From the IMG/VR virus record IMGVR_UViG_3300035661_000067, positions 1 through 61,997 of that record: 61,997 bases of DNA; one strand, given 5' to 3'. The notes under the pieces were generated by a model. That model did not search any database. It saw only the letters and a list, made by a program, of their open reading frames with translations, and was not told the origin of the DNA. This document shows positions 30,015 through 38,841 of this stretch, one piece after another (the first letter of the stretch is position 1; every line of letters starts with the position of its first letter). The DNA comes from a virus. A program made the translations under genes and the position numbers.

Positions 30015-30851
30015 CTATTGCGTGAGGGAGGCGAGAACGCCCCCAAGAGGTGAGTTTTTGAAGCCATCTTGCAGGTTGTTCATCATGGTTTGCCCAAAAG
30101 ACAGAGGCGCAGTGTCCACAGATCTTTCCACAGGCGCGGCTGGGGTCGAATATCGGGCCAAGCTGTCGGCATAGATCTTCGATCGCCCGCCTTGGTTCGA
30201 GTTCATGCTCGTCCATGTGGACTGCAGCGTGTTCATGATCTCTGGGGTCATCCCACCCACCTGCAGATCCGCATCGAGATTGCGCCCAGTGCGCTTGCCA
30301 TAGTTCGAGGCCGCGAGTTGCCACGCATACTTGTCCTGATTTTCAGGCGTGAACGGCGTGTCGGCCCCGGCAGTGTCTTTCCAGGTGGACCATGTGAACT
30401 GATACCGGCCCGCCGCCGAAGACTTCCCGGCTGGGCCAGGCTCATAGATCCGCGGGTGAGTGCCGTTCAGGTCGAACTTTGCGCCACCTTGCGGAGTATA
30501 GCGCACGTCATAGGCCCCACCCGGCGATTCCCCATACGAGATCGCATTCAGTGCCGCGCGCTGATAGGGCGCAAGGGTGGTGTTCACAGGATCTGTAGTC
30601 GGGCCGTCAGGCTGGTAAGAGCCGCCGCCGTTGCTGCTTGCTGCGGGAGCATAGCCTGCAGCCGGGCCTGCAGCACCGCTGTTCTCGCCGCTGCCATCAA
30701 CAGGCATGCCCTGATAGGCGCCCTCGCGCATAGCATCGCGCCGCGCCTGATCTTCGGCGGCGATGTCCTGCTTCTGGCGCAGATAGTCCTTCTGCTTCGT
30801 GTAGCTGGTGGAGAAGCTGGAGAGGAAATCGCCGGTCGGAGATCCGCTCAT
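30015..30851 (-). CDS. virion-associated lytic transglycosylase (GH104-like)
   Basis: Of the 278 residues, about 95-205 match the GH104/lambda R-type fold: ALNAISYGESPGGAYDVRY with the catalytic Glu, then THPRIYEPGPAGKSSAAGRYQF and NQDKYAWQLAASNYG. It lacks a signal peptide, and its place among ejection-type genes suggests a virion enzyme that opens the cell wall during DNA entry rather than the lysis enzyme. The N- and C-terminal extensions are low complexity. The start overlaps the next upstream stop (ATGA). Confidence 0.8.
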   Translation of the reverse strand: MSGSPTGDFLSSFSTSYTKQKDYLRQKQDIAAEDQARRDAMREGAYQGMPVDGSGENSGAAGPAAGYAPAASSNGGGSYQPDGPTTDPVNTTLAPYQRAALNAISYGESPGGAYDVRYTPQGGAKFDLNGTHPRIYEPGPAGKSSAAGRYQFTWSTWKDTAGADTPFTPENQDKYAWQLAASNYGKRTGRNLDADLQVGGMTPEIMNTLQSTWTSMNSNQGGRSKIYADSLARYSTPAAPVERSVDTAPLSFGQTMMNNLQDGFKNSPLGGVLASLTQ

Positions 30852-32275
30852 GCGGCCCTCGCCATCTGCGGAAGGGACCGCTTCGAAGTCGGCATATGAT
30901 TGCCGCGCGCCTCGACCATACGGTTTTGTCTGGCATCCATCGACTGGCTGACGGTCGGGTGTGTGGTTGCGCGGTCGGTCGCATTGGCCTTGGATTGCGC
31001 CATCGCCACCCGGTCTTGCCGGGCCTGCATCGAAGATCCGCCCGGGGATTTGCGGTCATCAGCTTCTGGTCGGCCAGCCGCCACATCGGCGCGCTCTTGG
31101 GCCTTGACCTTGAGCGTTTCGCCGGCCTCGTGGCTCTTGGATTCCTTCTCGCCCGCCTCACCCTTGGATTGCGCCAGAGCCACGCGGTCTTGCCGGGCCT
31201 GCATACTCTTGCCGCCCGGCGCATTTCGGTCATCGGCTTCTGGTCGGCCGGCCGCCACATCAGCGTGCTCCCGGGCCTTGACCTTGAGCGTTTCACCGGC
31301 CTCGTGGCTTTTGGATTCCTTCTCGCCCGCCTCGCCCTTGGCACCCGGAATCGACCGCTTGAGGCCATCGACCTCCTTGGAGAGTTCCTGCACTGCGCCC
31401 ATGACCGTGCCGATTGCGTCGATCACATTGATCGTGCGCCCGTCGCCGAACCCGGTCTGTGCCTTGAAGTCTTGCGCCATGGTGCCGACATGGCGCCCGC
31501 CGTCGCCCGCGCCGTCTTTGTAGGTCCAGTCTTTGACTGGCATGCTGTCCACCGCATCAAGCAGGGACCGGCCCGGCTTCTTGATGTCCTTCTTGGTGTT
31601 TTTGTCCGAGCCAAAGGCCAGACCCACGATGGAGCCGACGCCGCTGTAGAGCGCGGAACTGGCGTCGGCCTTCGCCTGATACCCCTGCATTTGCTGGGAA
31701 TACTGCTGGTTCAGGCTGTTGGCTTGCCCGGTATAGCCTGCCTGCGCGCCAGAATAGCCCGACGAAGCGGCTTGGTTTGATGTCTGGATGTCCGATGTCG
31801 CCTGCATCGGAAGCCCACTGACCATATTGATCGCGTTAGCCTGCATCGCATCGGCGGTCGCATGGGTCTGGGCGCGCGAGGCATTGGCAGCACCGGCCAC
31901 TTGGAGGCCACCCATGATCGAAGCTGACTTGTCAGCCGCCATGGCTTTGCCGGAGTTCGGGTTGACGCCCATGCCCTGCATCTGGCGATTCATCGCGCCA
32001 GTCTGCGCGTCGATCGAGGTTTGGGCCTGAGCACTCGCCTGGTTGGCCTTCAGCGCGAGGTTGTCCGCGCTGTCGTAATTGGCAGCGTCCTTGATGTATT
32101 GGTCCTGCATTGGGACCGTGACACTCTCGTATCGTGCCCGATCATCGGCGGCCCACTGGTTGGTGATGCCAGCCTGCTGCTGCATATACGCGAGATAGTC
32201 CTGCCCGGTCTGGGCCTGCATCATGGCCGCCTGGCCCATGGCGGGATCTGGCGACGGAACGCTGGGTTTACCCAT
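30848..32275 (-). CDS. structural protein with internal S74 chaperone/autoprotease and tandem tail repeats
   Basis: In this 475-residue protein, residues 1-215 are Ala/Gln/Met-rich and helical, unlike a fibre shaft. Residues about 222-300 are a Peptidase S74 intramolecular chaperone domain: SDKNTKKDI with the Ser223-Lys228 dyad, then LLDAVDSMPVKDW, DGGRHVGTMAQD and the VIGAVQ-like trimer helix. S74 domains normally end the protein and cleave themselves off; here about 175 residues follow. That tail holds two 58-residue repeats (313-370 and 371-428). The neighbouring lysozyme suggests a tail or ejection apparatus part. Confidence 0.75.
   Translation of the reverse strand: MGKPSVPSPDPAMGQAAMMQAQTGQDYLAYMQQQAGITNQWAADDRARYESVTVPMQDQYIKDAANYDSADNLALKANQASAQAQTSIDAQTGAMNRQMQGMGVNPNSGKAMAADKSASIMGGLQVAGAANASRAQTHATADAMQANAINMVSGLPMQATSDIQTSNQAASSGYSGAQAGYTGQANSLNQQYSQQMQGYQAKADASSALYSGVGSIVGLAFGSDKNTKKDIKKPGRSLLDAVDSMPVKDWTYKDGAGDGGRHVGTMAQDFKAQTGFGDGRTINVIDAIGTVMGAVQELSKEVDGLKRSIPGAKGEAGEKESKSHEAGETLKVKAREHADVAAGRPEADDRNAPGGKSMQARQDRVALAQSKGEAGEKESKSHEAGETLKVKAQERADVAAGRPEADDRKSPGGSSMQARQDRVAMAQSKANATDRATTHPTVSQSMDARQNRMVEARGNHMPTSKRSLPQMARAA
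30992..31339 (-). repeat. two 174-bp tandem repeats in the S74 gene
   Basis: Units 31166-31339 and 30992-31165 each encode 58 residues beginning KGEAGEKESKSHEAGE and ending MQARQDRVA.AQS. They differ by only a few substitutions (for example REHAD against QERAD). The high DNA similarity suggests a recent in-frame duplication. Confidence 0.85.
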
Positions 32276-32741
32276 TTTCTTGCCTCATCAGGTCTGCAAT
32301 GAACTTGCACTCGACGTTGAACATCTGGCCCACAGCGTTCTTCTTCGATCCATCGGGCGTCTTGCGGATTTCGCCCTCGACCTTGAATCCCATCTGCAGC
32401 CACATTTTTATCGCGGCGGCGTTCTCACTTGGGGTCGAAGCTATCACGCTTCGCACACCCAAGACCAGAAAGATGTAGTGGAACAGGCCCCTCAGAACCC
32501 TATAGGTGGCCCATTTTCGTTTTCCATCGCTGGCAAAATGCCCTGTGCAGGTGTCGTCATAGAAGGCGTTCAGCACCGCAACGGCCACAATCCGGCCATC
32601 CTCGCTGTCCAGAATCCCAAAAGCCTTGGCATCCGGTCCCCAATACCAAGGGCCGTCTCCGCCCAAAATGCGCTGACCGGCCCATTGCAGGAGGGTTTCC
32701 TGCCCGGAAAGCGTCATCTTGAGGTGCTGATGGTTCGCCAT
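32268..32741 (-). CDS. GNAT-family acetyltransferase
   Basis: The 157 residues show the GNAT pattern: beta strands FGILDSEDGRIVAVAVL, a helix after RVLRGLFHYIFLVLGV, then the conserved VIASTPSENAAAIKMWLQMGFKVEGE, the acetyl-CoA and substrate region found in RimI-like enzymes. Such proteins occur among tail genes of several podoviruses; their target is unknown. It overlaps the S74 gene by eight bases and sits directly after the glycine-rich tail protein. Confidence 0.75.
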   Translation of the reverse strand: MANHQHLKMTLSGQETLLQWAGQRILGGDGPWYWGPDAKAFGILDSEDGRIVAVAVLNAFYDDTCTGHFASDGKRKWATYRVLRGLFHYIFLVLGVRSVIASTPSENAAAIKMWLQMGFKVEGEIRKTPDGSKKNAVGQMFNVECKFIADLMRQENG

Positions 32742-32742
32742 T

Positions 32743-34095
32743 TTACCAGGTGAAGATGTAGATCGCGCCGTCGCCGCCCACGCCGCCGCCGCCGCCGAGG
32801 CCCGGGTTCATGCCTACGCCGCCGCCGCCGCCGCCGCCGCCGCCTGCGCCGCCTGCGCCGCCTGCCGCGCCATTGGTCGAGGCGTTTACGGTCGATCCGC
32901 CGCCGCCGCCACCCGCGCCGCCGCGCGACGAGTTGCCCGCCGCACCCGCGCTGCCTGCGGTAGGAGCCGGACCAGACGTGCCCGCCGCGCCCCCGCCGCC
33001 GCTGGTATAGGAGTTCGAGGCCCCGCCTGCCGCTGCCGCGGTGACGGCAGGGGTCGCGTCGTGCCCGCCGCCGCAGCCGCCGCCTCCGCCGCCCCGCAGG
33101 GACGAGCCGCCAGCGCATGCCACGGCTAGGGTGCTAGATCCGCCGCCGCCGCCGCCGCCCCATTCCGCGCAATGGGTAGAAATGACGGCAACGGAGCCGA
33201 GAGAGCCAGTCCCTGCGACGCAGCCGGTGTTGACCGGGGCGCCGGGAGATCCGCCCGAGCCAGCAGCTGTGGAGCCGGTGCCGCCCGCGCTGGCTGTCCC
33301 GCCGCCGCCGCCGCCGCCCGTGACTGCGCCGGAAATCGCCCCGCCGCGCCCGCCGCCGCCACCAAAGGCCGAGACAAGGTTGCCCGCAGTGCCGAAGGTG
33401 GTGTTTCCGCCGATGCCGCCATCACCGCCAAGGGCGCCAGCCACACCGGGAACGCCTGCCGCCCCGCCTGCGCCTACGGAGAAGTTCTCGGTGGCGCTGA
33501 GGTCGGAGGCGATGAAGATGCGCTGGTTATAGGCCCCGGCGCCGCCGCTGCCGCCGCCCTTGGCAACAACCGCCGTGGCAAGGGATGCGCCTGCCCCGCC
33601 GCCGCCGCCCGCACCATATTCGACCACATTGACGAATTTCGGCACAAAGGCGGTGGGCTTGGTCCAGGTGCCCGCGCCCGACACAAGGCGGGTCTGCACA
33701 TCGTTCGGCCCGGCCTGATAGTTCCAGGTCGGGATGCCATTGTTGTTGTAAAGCTGGAAGTCGCCGTTGAGGTCGAAAACAATGGTTTCACCGGCCTGTA
33801 GGATGTGCGTGTAGCCGCGATAGGCCACAGCCGATTCCAGCTTTTCGATGCTGATCGTGTTCGGGTTCGAGGCGTCCCGGTTTGTCACGGACAGGCGCTT
33901 GATCTGCCGGAAGGTCGATGCAGCTGGCGCGGCGAGGATCGTCGTCGTCGTCGCCGTGGTGATCTTGGTTTTCTGGTCGCCCAGCCCTGTCACGCCCGAG
34001 GCTGTCGTGATGTCGGTATAGTCCACCATGATGTCGAGTGCCGCGGTGGAGGACGAGACAAGCTGGACAAGGGTCGTGGAGTTCAGAAGGAACAT
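32743..34095 (-). CDS. glycine-rich tail tip / adhesin protein
   Basis: This 450-residue protein has a beta-rich N-terminal part (1-150). It contains TWTKPTAFVPKFVNVVEYGAG, the usual entry to glycine-rich phage domains, then about 280 residues of GGGGG tracts broken by AG, SG and VG, ending DGAIYIFTW. Polyglycine II sandwich tips of phage adhesins (S16 gp38 type) look like this and bind receptors through loops between Gly strands. GCC-rich DNA across 32770-33650 reflects this composition and is not a separate repeat array. Confidence 0.75.
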   Translation of the reverse strand: MFLLNSTTLVQLVSSSTAALDIMVDYTDITTASGVTGLGDQKTKITTATTTTILAAPAASTFRQIKRLSVTNRDASNPNTISIEKLESAVAYRGYTHILQAGETIVFDLNGDFQLYNNNGIPTWNYQAGPNDVQTRLVSGAGTWTKPTAFVPKFVNVVEYGAGGGGGAGASLATAVVAKGGGSGGAGAYNQRIFIASDLSATENFSVGAGGAAGVPGVAGALGGDGGIGGNTTFGTAGNLVSAFGGGGGRGGAISGAVTGGGGGGGTASAGGTGSTAAGSGGSPGAPVNTGCVAGTGSLGSVAVISTHCAEWGGGGGGGSSTLAVACAGGSSLRGGGGGGCGGGHDATPAVTAAAAGGASNSYTSGGGGAAGTSGPAPTAGSAGAAGNSSRGGAGGGGGGSTVNASTNGAAGGAGGAGGGGGGGGGVGMNPGLGGGGGVGGDGAIYIFTW

Positions 34096-34098
34096 GGT

Positions 34099-35607
34099 TC
34101 AGATCCTCAAGCTGGAATAGGCCATGACCTGGCCGGGTGAAACACCGCCGCCGCCGCCACCCGGCACGGCCCAGGTGCCATCGGCGCGCAGGTAGAGGAC
34201 GGTGCCCCCGCCCGAGGCTGGCACGAGGCCCGCAAGGGCACTGGTGAAGGCGGGTAGCATGGCATTGACCTGATCGACGGTAAGGGCTGCGGGAACGGCA
34301 GAACCGCCCGTGTTGTTGCCTATCAGGGTCAGGGTGGGCAGGTTCGCCATGTGCGAGAGGGCAACGGCACCCGATGTGATGGTGGTGGCAAAGGTGCCCG
34401 TGCCGCTGCCGGTGATGGAGCCGGTCAGGGTGACGGTCTGGTCGCCCGAGTTTGTGCCGGTCAGGCTGAGGTCGGTCTTGACCTGCGCGATGGTGCGCCC
34501 GGTCCATGCGCCCCCCTTCACCTGCATGAAGTTGTCGTTGGTGAGGGCAAGCGCCTGGATCGCGGTTAGGCTAGCGCCGAGGGGCTGATAGGCTGCCGCA
34601 AGGCCGCCAATATCGGCGGTCGTGATGGCAAGGCTGGTCTTGAACGCGGCGAAGGTGGCTTCGGCGATCACCTTCCCGCTGGCGCCGGAAAACACGGCCG
34701 GGTTGCCGCTGGTGACGGCGGATGGGCCGACAACAGCGCCGTCGATGTTGGTCTGTGTGACGTTCCACTGTGCGCCGACCGTGGCTTGGTCGCCCGAGGC
34801 AGTGCTGTCGGTCTGACACATGATGGTATCGCCAATTTCCACCACGACACCGGACGCTCCGCCGATCCGGCCCGCCGATGTCACCTTGTAAAGGTGGCCG
34901 GTATCCGCTGCGGGATAGTTCGGGTTGGCGGCGCAGGCGATCCCGCCCTTGTAAACCATGGCGTCCGCGGCGGCGATGATCGCGCCCACGGCTGCGGTAA
35001 CAAAGGCGGTCGAGGCGATCTGCGTCGTGTTGGTGCTTGGCGCTGCCGTGGGCGCGGCTGGGGTGCCGGTGAAAGTCGGCGATGCGAGGTTGGCCTTGAG
35101 CGCATCCGCCGTGTCCACATAGGCAGTGGTGGCGATCTGCGTCGTGTTGGTTCCCGGCGCGGCGGTCGGGGCCGCAGGAACGCCCGTAAAGGTCGGCCCC
35201 GCGATGTTGGCCTTGAGGTTGTCGGCGGTCGTCACGAAAGCGGTCGTAGCAAGCTGGGTCGTGTTCGTGCTGGGTGCCGCTGTGGGCGCGGCAGGGGTGC
35301 CGAGGAAAGTGGGGCTGGTGATAGGCGCCCGCAGGGTGATCTGCGCCTGCAACTGCCCGAAGGCGGCGAGGATCGTGTCGGTAGCAGCAATGACGGCGCT
35401 GGATGCGAGCGAAAGTCCAGTTAGGACCGTGGTCAGGACCGAGCTTCCCCCGCCCCCGCCAGCGGTGGCGAGGGTATTGTAGGCCGTGACGCCATCGCCC
35501 ACCTTGAAGATCTTGTTGGTCTTGTCGAAACAGATTTGACCATCGCCAGGGATAGGGTTCACGGAGGCCCAATTTGCTGCTGTATCTCGCCGAACGCGGA
35601 GCATCAT
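34099..35607 (-). CDS. tail fibre with Mtd-like N-domain and fibre repeats
   Basis: In this 502-residue protein, residues 4-47 (RRDTAANWASVNPIPGDGQI ... FKVGDGVTAYNTL) match the N-terminal domain of the major tropism determinant family that anchors the fibre. Residues about 90-210 carry three copies of a SPTF.G.PAAPTAAP.TNTTQ.A.TAFV repeat, a common fibre shaft motif. The rest is beta-rich, ending in poly-Gly and SLRI. It starts four bases inside the preceding 91-residue gene with the same N-domain type. Confidence 0.8.
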   Translation of the reverse strand: MMLRVRRDTAANWASVNPIPGDGQICFDKTNKIFKVGDGVTAYNTLATAGGGGGSSVLTTVLTGLSLASSAVIAATDTILAAFGQLQAQITLRAPITSPTFLGTPAAPTAAPSTNTTQLATTAFVTTADNLKANIAGPTFTGVPAAPTAAPGTNTTQIATTAYVDTADALKANLASPTFTGTPAAPTAAPSTNTTQIASTAFVTAAVGAIIAAADAMVYKGGIACAANPNYPAADTGHLYKVTSAGRIGGASGVVVEIGDTIMCQTDSTASGDQATVGAQWNVTQTNIDGAVVGPSAVTSGNPAVFSGASGKVIAEATFAAFKTSLAITTADIGGLAAAYQPLGASLTAIQALALTNDNFMQVKGGAWTGRTIAQVKTDLSLTGTNSGDQTVTLTGSITGSGTGTFATTITSGAVALSHMANLPTLTLIGNNTGGSAVPAALTVDQVNAMLPAFTSALAGLVPASGGGTVLYLRADGTWAVPGGGGGGVSPGQVMAYSSLRI

Positions 35608-35879
35608 GCGCCTCCTTCTTCAAGGTCATAGGCTGTAGTCGTGGCGCTGGCTGTGCCATCATCGAAGTTATAAACCCCGGTGCCGCCCCCACCGCCACCG
35701 CCACCGCCACCGCTGCCTCCGGCATAGGAAAGCGAGTTCCATGCGGTCACGCCGTCGCCAAATTTCCACTGCAGGGTGTCCATTTCCAGCCCGAGTTCTC
35801 CAGCGAACAGGACAGGGTTCGCAGCGGTCCAATCGGCCGCCGTGAAATGCCATTGCCACTGTCGCTGGTAGGAGGTCAT
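35604..35879 (-). CDS. short fibre-anchor protein with Mtd-like domain
   Basis: The 91 residues contain ADWTAANPVLFAGELGLEMD, KFGDGVTAWNSL, the same domain type as the N-terminus of the following fibre. A 10-Gly hinge and a short acidic tail follow. It seems to be a free-standing adaptor between tail and fibre, or a remnant of a split fibre. ATGA overlaps occur at both ends, so it is co-translated with both neighbours. Confidence 0.7.
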   Translation of the reverse strand: MTSYQRQWQWHFTAADWTAANPVLFAGELGLEMDTLQWKFGDGVTAWNSLSYAGGSGGGGGGGGGGTGVYNFDDGTASATTTAYDLEEGGA

Positions 35880-36394
35880 GCTGTGCCGAAGTTAGGGGTC
35901 AAAAGGTTTCCAGATCCGTCCACCCATGTCGGGGCCACGAAGGAGCCATTGACATCGGTCAGGTAGTGCTGCGCCGGATCTGCCACATTCCCGATGCCGG
36001 ACCCATAGTAGTTGCTAAGCGTCTCATTTGCATCACCATAGGTAGTGATCTCGGCATCGAAGGTCATGACGCGGCCCCGGTTAGTTGTCGCGGCGATCTT
36101 GAGGGTAAAAGTCGTGGCATCGAGGCCCTGATCAACGAAGGCGACCACGCCATACTTGGCGAAGCGGACCCATGTGCATGGCATGTTCACGTCATCGCTG
36201 GATTCGCCGGTTGCCGCAACCACTTCCTCGCCCGGCGCCAGCCGCAGGGACAGATCCACGGAATAGTCAAAGTGTTCCGCCGACCGTTTCGTGAAGGGCT
36301 GGGTGTCGCCCTGAGCCTGATCCCATCGGATGCGCCGCTTGTTGTAGCGGGGGAAGGACGATTCCGGCATGGTGAAGCCATTTTGAACGGTCAT
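35876..36394 (-). CDS. tail adaptor-like beta protein, paralogue of 38323-38841
   Basis: The 172 residues read as a beta-rich domain with YSVDLSLRLAPGEEV, WVRFAKYGVVAFVDQGLDATTFTL and RVMTFDAEI. The spacing resembles the protein at 38323-38841 and phage fibre-tail adaptor (gp77-like) families. It probably links fibre proteins to the tail hub. The family name is a moderate-confidence recollection. Confidence 0.6.
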   Translation of the reverse strand: MTVQNGFTMPESSFPRYNKRRIRWDQAQGDTQPFTKRSAEHFDYSVDLSLRLAPGEEVVAATGESSDDVNMPCTWVRFAKYGVVAFVDQGLDATTFTLKIAATTNRGRVMTFDAEITTYGDANETLSNYYGSGIGNVADPAQHYLTDVNGSFVAPTWVDGSGNLLTPNFGTA

Positions 36395-36401
36395 GTGGTC
36401 C

Positions 36402-36689
36402 TCATGGGATAATCATGATCCCGGGCCGGCCGAGGTCCGGGCTGGGGTATGTGGGAGCAAAGGCGGTGTCGAACAGGGCTTGGATCGCGGCCGTCTCTGA
36501 AATCAGGAGCGTGACCTGGGAGTTGAGCGCGCTGATGCGCTTGATCTCCTTCCCGATGGTGGCCTGAACCTCTTGCAGATTCTTCAAGCGGAGGGCGGCA
36601 AGGAGCGGGTCGCCACGGTCGCCGTTCAGCCGGGCAACCTTTTCTTCAATCACCCGCATCGCGGCTTCGTTCAGGAGGGGCGTGGTCAT
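36402..36689 (-). CDS. small coiled-coil tail-cluster protein
   Basis: This 95-residue protein is mostly helical (AMRVIEEKVARLNGDR, then LKNLQEVQATIGKEIKRISALNSQVTLL with heptad spacing) and has a short Pro-rich tail. The ATG at 36689 overlaps the stop of the upstream hub gene (ATGA), which decides it over a longer in-frame start. It may be a small tail assembly or adaptor protein; no family recognised. Confidence 0.55.
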   Translation of the reverse strand: MTTPLLNEAAMRVIEEKVARLNGDRGDPLLAALRLKNLQEVQATIGKEIKRISALNSQVTLLISETAAIQALFDTAFAPTYPSPDLGRPGIMIIP

Positions 36690-38320
36690 GGCGTTGCCAG
36701 TTCTTCTGGGCCATGCGCGAAGCTGATGGCCGTGATCGGGATGTTGCCAAGGATCTCCACGAACCACCTCTCAGCGAGGAAGCCGCCCGGAAGGCGCCCA
36801 ACCTTGTTACGGTCTGGGGCGGCGGTCGTGAACACCAGTGCATCATCGGCATAGAAGTTCAGAGTGCATGCCCCCGTCCCGCTATAATTTGAGGTCTGCA
36901 GGAGATAGCAGCCGAAATTGACTGGCATCGGAAGGTAGATCTCCTTGGATGACCACCACATCGTCAACGTGCTTCCAGCATTCCACTCTCCGGCGACATT
37001 GCCCCCAGTCATCACATAGAGTTTGCCCGATCCAATCTCGAAGAAGGTCGAGGTAAACCCGGTATCATGCTCGATCAGGAACGGCTGTTGGCCGGTTAGG
37101 TCGATGATGCCGCCCCAAACCGGGCCAGAGCCCCAATCCGTGCGGCTGCTTCGGAAGATGTAGCGCCCGAAATGCTGCGAGGCGATGAAGGTTGCCGGCA
37201 GATATTGGGTCCACTGCTTTTGCGTGAACATGGCCGCCGTGATGTTGTTCACGCCGTTGTTCGTGACCTGAACCAGCCCTTCGGTCGAGGCATACATCAC
37301 GAAATTACCCATATCCACAATGGACCGGGACGCCACGCAGGGCAGGTTTTGCTCCAGCTTGGTCAAGACCATGCTGGCTGGATCAGTGCCAGAGCAGACA
37401 TAGGGTGTGCCCGTGGTCATGATGATGAAGCTGGAGCCGATCGAGGCGACCCCCACGATGTCGAAGTCCATAGAAAGGCTGTATTTGACCGGCCAGGCAT
37501 GCGGGAAGAAGGGCTCGCAGAAGTAGAGATCCTTGCCAGAGAAGGCCGCCATCATGCCGTTGGGGCCCGCGCAGAGCCCGACAAGCGTGTCGATCGGCGA
37601 GGTCCAGTCCAGCGAGGGGAGGCTGTTCTGGTTCGGCTCAACCACAGGGTCGTGCAGGATCAGCAGCGGGTTAGACTGGGCCAGGATCGAGGCGATGGTC
37701 GCCTCCCGGATGAAAAACAATGTCGTGTTGCCGATACTGTCCGTCTGGCTGCGATAGAGCCGGATCTTGTCGATGTCGCGCGTCACCGGAAGGCTGGTGA
37801 TTGTGTAGCTTACCAGACTGATGACCTGGAGCGGGCTGCAGAGCAACTTGTTCGACAGGCCCGAGGGCTGGCTCTCTTCGCCCGTGGTCGTCACGTAGGT
37901 ATAGACGTAATAGACATCCTCTTCGGTTTCGGTATCGAGAACGCCCGACGACACGGCGATGACCAGCGGGGTTGCGGGCGGAAGGACCGCCAGATCCCAC
38001 GTGACACCAGCCCCGGCGCCATAGTTGACCTTCGGATGACCATCCCCGGTGTAATAGGTGCGGTCGGAATCGGTGATCGGGCCGCGCGTGGCGTTGACCT
38101 CCGTCTCCCATGCGAGCCAGGTGCCATCATATTTCTTGTAGAACGCCTTGTATTCCGACACCGGAGCCGAGAATGTGTAGGCCGCCAACGGCCCGCGTAG
38201 CGGCGTGAGCGATCCATCCTCCAGCATCATGTTGACGGCGATATAGGCGGCATTGTCGGGCAAGAGCCGGGGAATGGTCCGGGGGGTTTCGCCTTGGAAC
38301 CCTGCGATGCGCTGTTTCAT
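36686..38320 (-). CDS. tail hub / beta-propeller-like tail protein
   Basis: This 544-residue protein consists of repeated beta-blade-like segments (LVGLCAGPNGMMAAFSGKDLYF, VASIGSSFIIMTTGTPYVCSG, IVDMGNFVMYASTEGLVQV). Such proteins form the tail stabilisation or nozzle part in podoviruses with N4-gp56-type capsids. Its place between adaptor-type genes and fibres supports that. No enzyme motif is visible. Confidence 0.65.
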   Translation of the reverse strand: MKQRIAGFQGETPRTIPRLLPDNAAYIAVNMMLEDGSLTPLRGPLAAYTFSAPVSEYKAFYKKYDGTWLAWETEVNATRGPITDSDRTYYTGDGHPKVNYGAGAGVTWDLAVLPPATPLVIAVSSGVLDTETEEDVYYVYTYVTTTGEESQPSGLSNKLLCSPLQVISLVSYTITSLPVTRDIDKIRLYRSQTDSIGNTTLFFIREATIASILAQSNPLLILHDPVVEPNQNSLPSLDWTSPIDTLVGLCAGPNGMMAAFSGKDLYFCEPFFPHAWPVKYSLSMDFDIVGVASIGSSFIIMTTGTPYVCSGTDPASMVLTKLEQNLPCVASRSIVDMGNFVMYASTEGLVQVTNNGVNNITAAMFTQKQWTQYLPATFIASQHFGRYIFRSSRTDWGSGPVWGGIIDLTGQQPFLIEHDTGFTSTFFEIGSGKLYVMTGGNVAGEWNAGSTLTMWWSSKEIYLPMPVNFGCYLLQTSNYSGTGACTLNFYADDALVFTTAAPDRNKVGRLPGGFLAERWFVEILGNIPITAISFAHGPEELATP

Positions 38321-38322
38321 GT

Positions 38323-38841
38323 CTATGCCGAGATCAGAACGTTGTTCACATCAGCATACATGGGCTCAAAGATCGTGCCCATGACATCTGCGAGGTAGCT
38401 GTTCTTCGGATAGGAGGTGTCGGCGGGCGGCGAAACAACGGCAGTCGAGGTGCCGGTGACATCAAGCGTCACCTTCCACTGATAGGCGCGCTGCAGGTTG
38501 GTCTGGGCATGCAGGCTCAGGACAACGCTCGTGCCATCCACACCGCCCGACACGTTGGCATAGACGCCCCGGTCGGCGAAGCGGCAGGTTGTCACCTCCA
38601 TCAAGGTGTCGTCAGTCCACGCATAGGCCGCGAGGATCGCCTCGCCATCTTCAAAGGCCAGGGTGCAATCCACGGAGAAGTCCGTGATCTCTTCAGCGGC
38701 GACATAGAGGATAAACTCATCCTCGGGGGCCAGGTTCGCAGGAATGCGGCGGCTGCGGTCGGTGGGGAAGTCACCCTCGTCAATCGGTGTCCCGATGACC
38801 GCGATGCTAGAAATACTGACCACGAGATCGGGAAGGGGCAC
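38323..38841 (-). CDS. fibre-tail adaptor-like protein
   Basis: The 172 residues are beta-rich: FILYVAAEEITDFSVDCTLAFEDGE, TCRFADRGVYANVSGGVDGTSVVLSLHA, KVTLDVTGTS. The same layout and length occur in the protein at 35876-36394, so the two look like paralogues. GTG at 38841 is chosen because GAGG lies about nine bases upstream; it overlaps the preceding gene by 35 bases. Confidence 0.6.
   Translation of the reverse strand: MPLPDLVVSISSIAVIGTPIDEGDFPTDRSRRIPANLAPEDEFILYVAAEEITDFSVDCTLAFEDGEAILAAYAWTDDTLMEVTTCRFADRGVYANVSGGVDGTSVVLSLHAQTNLQRAYQWKVTLDVTGTSTAVVSPPADTSYPKNSYLADVMGTIFEPMYADVNNVLISA

Noticed and set aside
32770-33650. GCC-rich simple repeat / CRISPR-like pattern
   Set aside because: It is the codon composition of a glycine-rich protein; there is no fixed repeat-spacer structure.
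34099-35879. Possible diversity-generating retroelement, suggested by Mtd-like domains
   Set aside because: No reverse transcriptase gene, no template repeat and no variable C-type lectin end were found; only the anchor domain type is shared.
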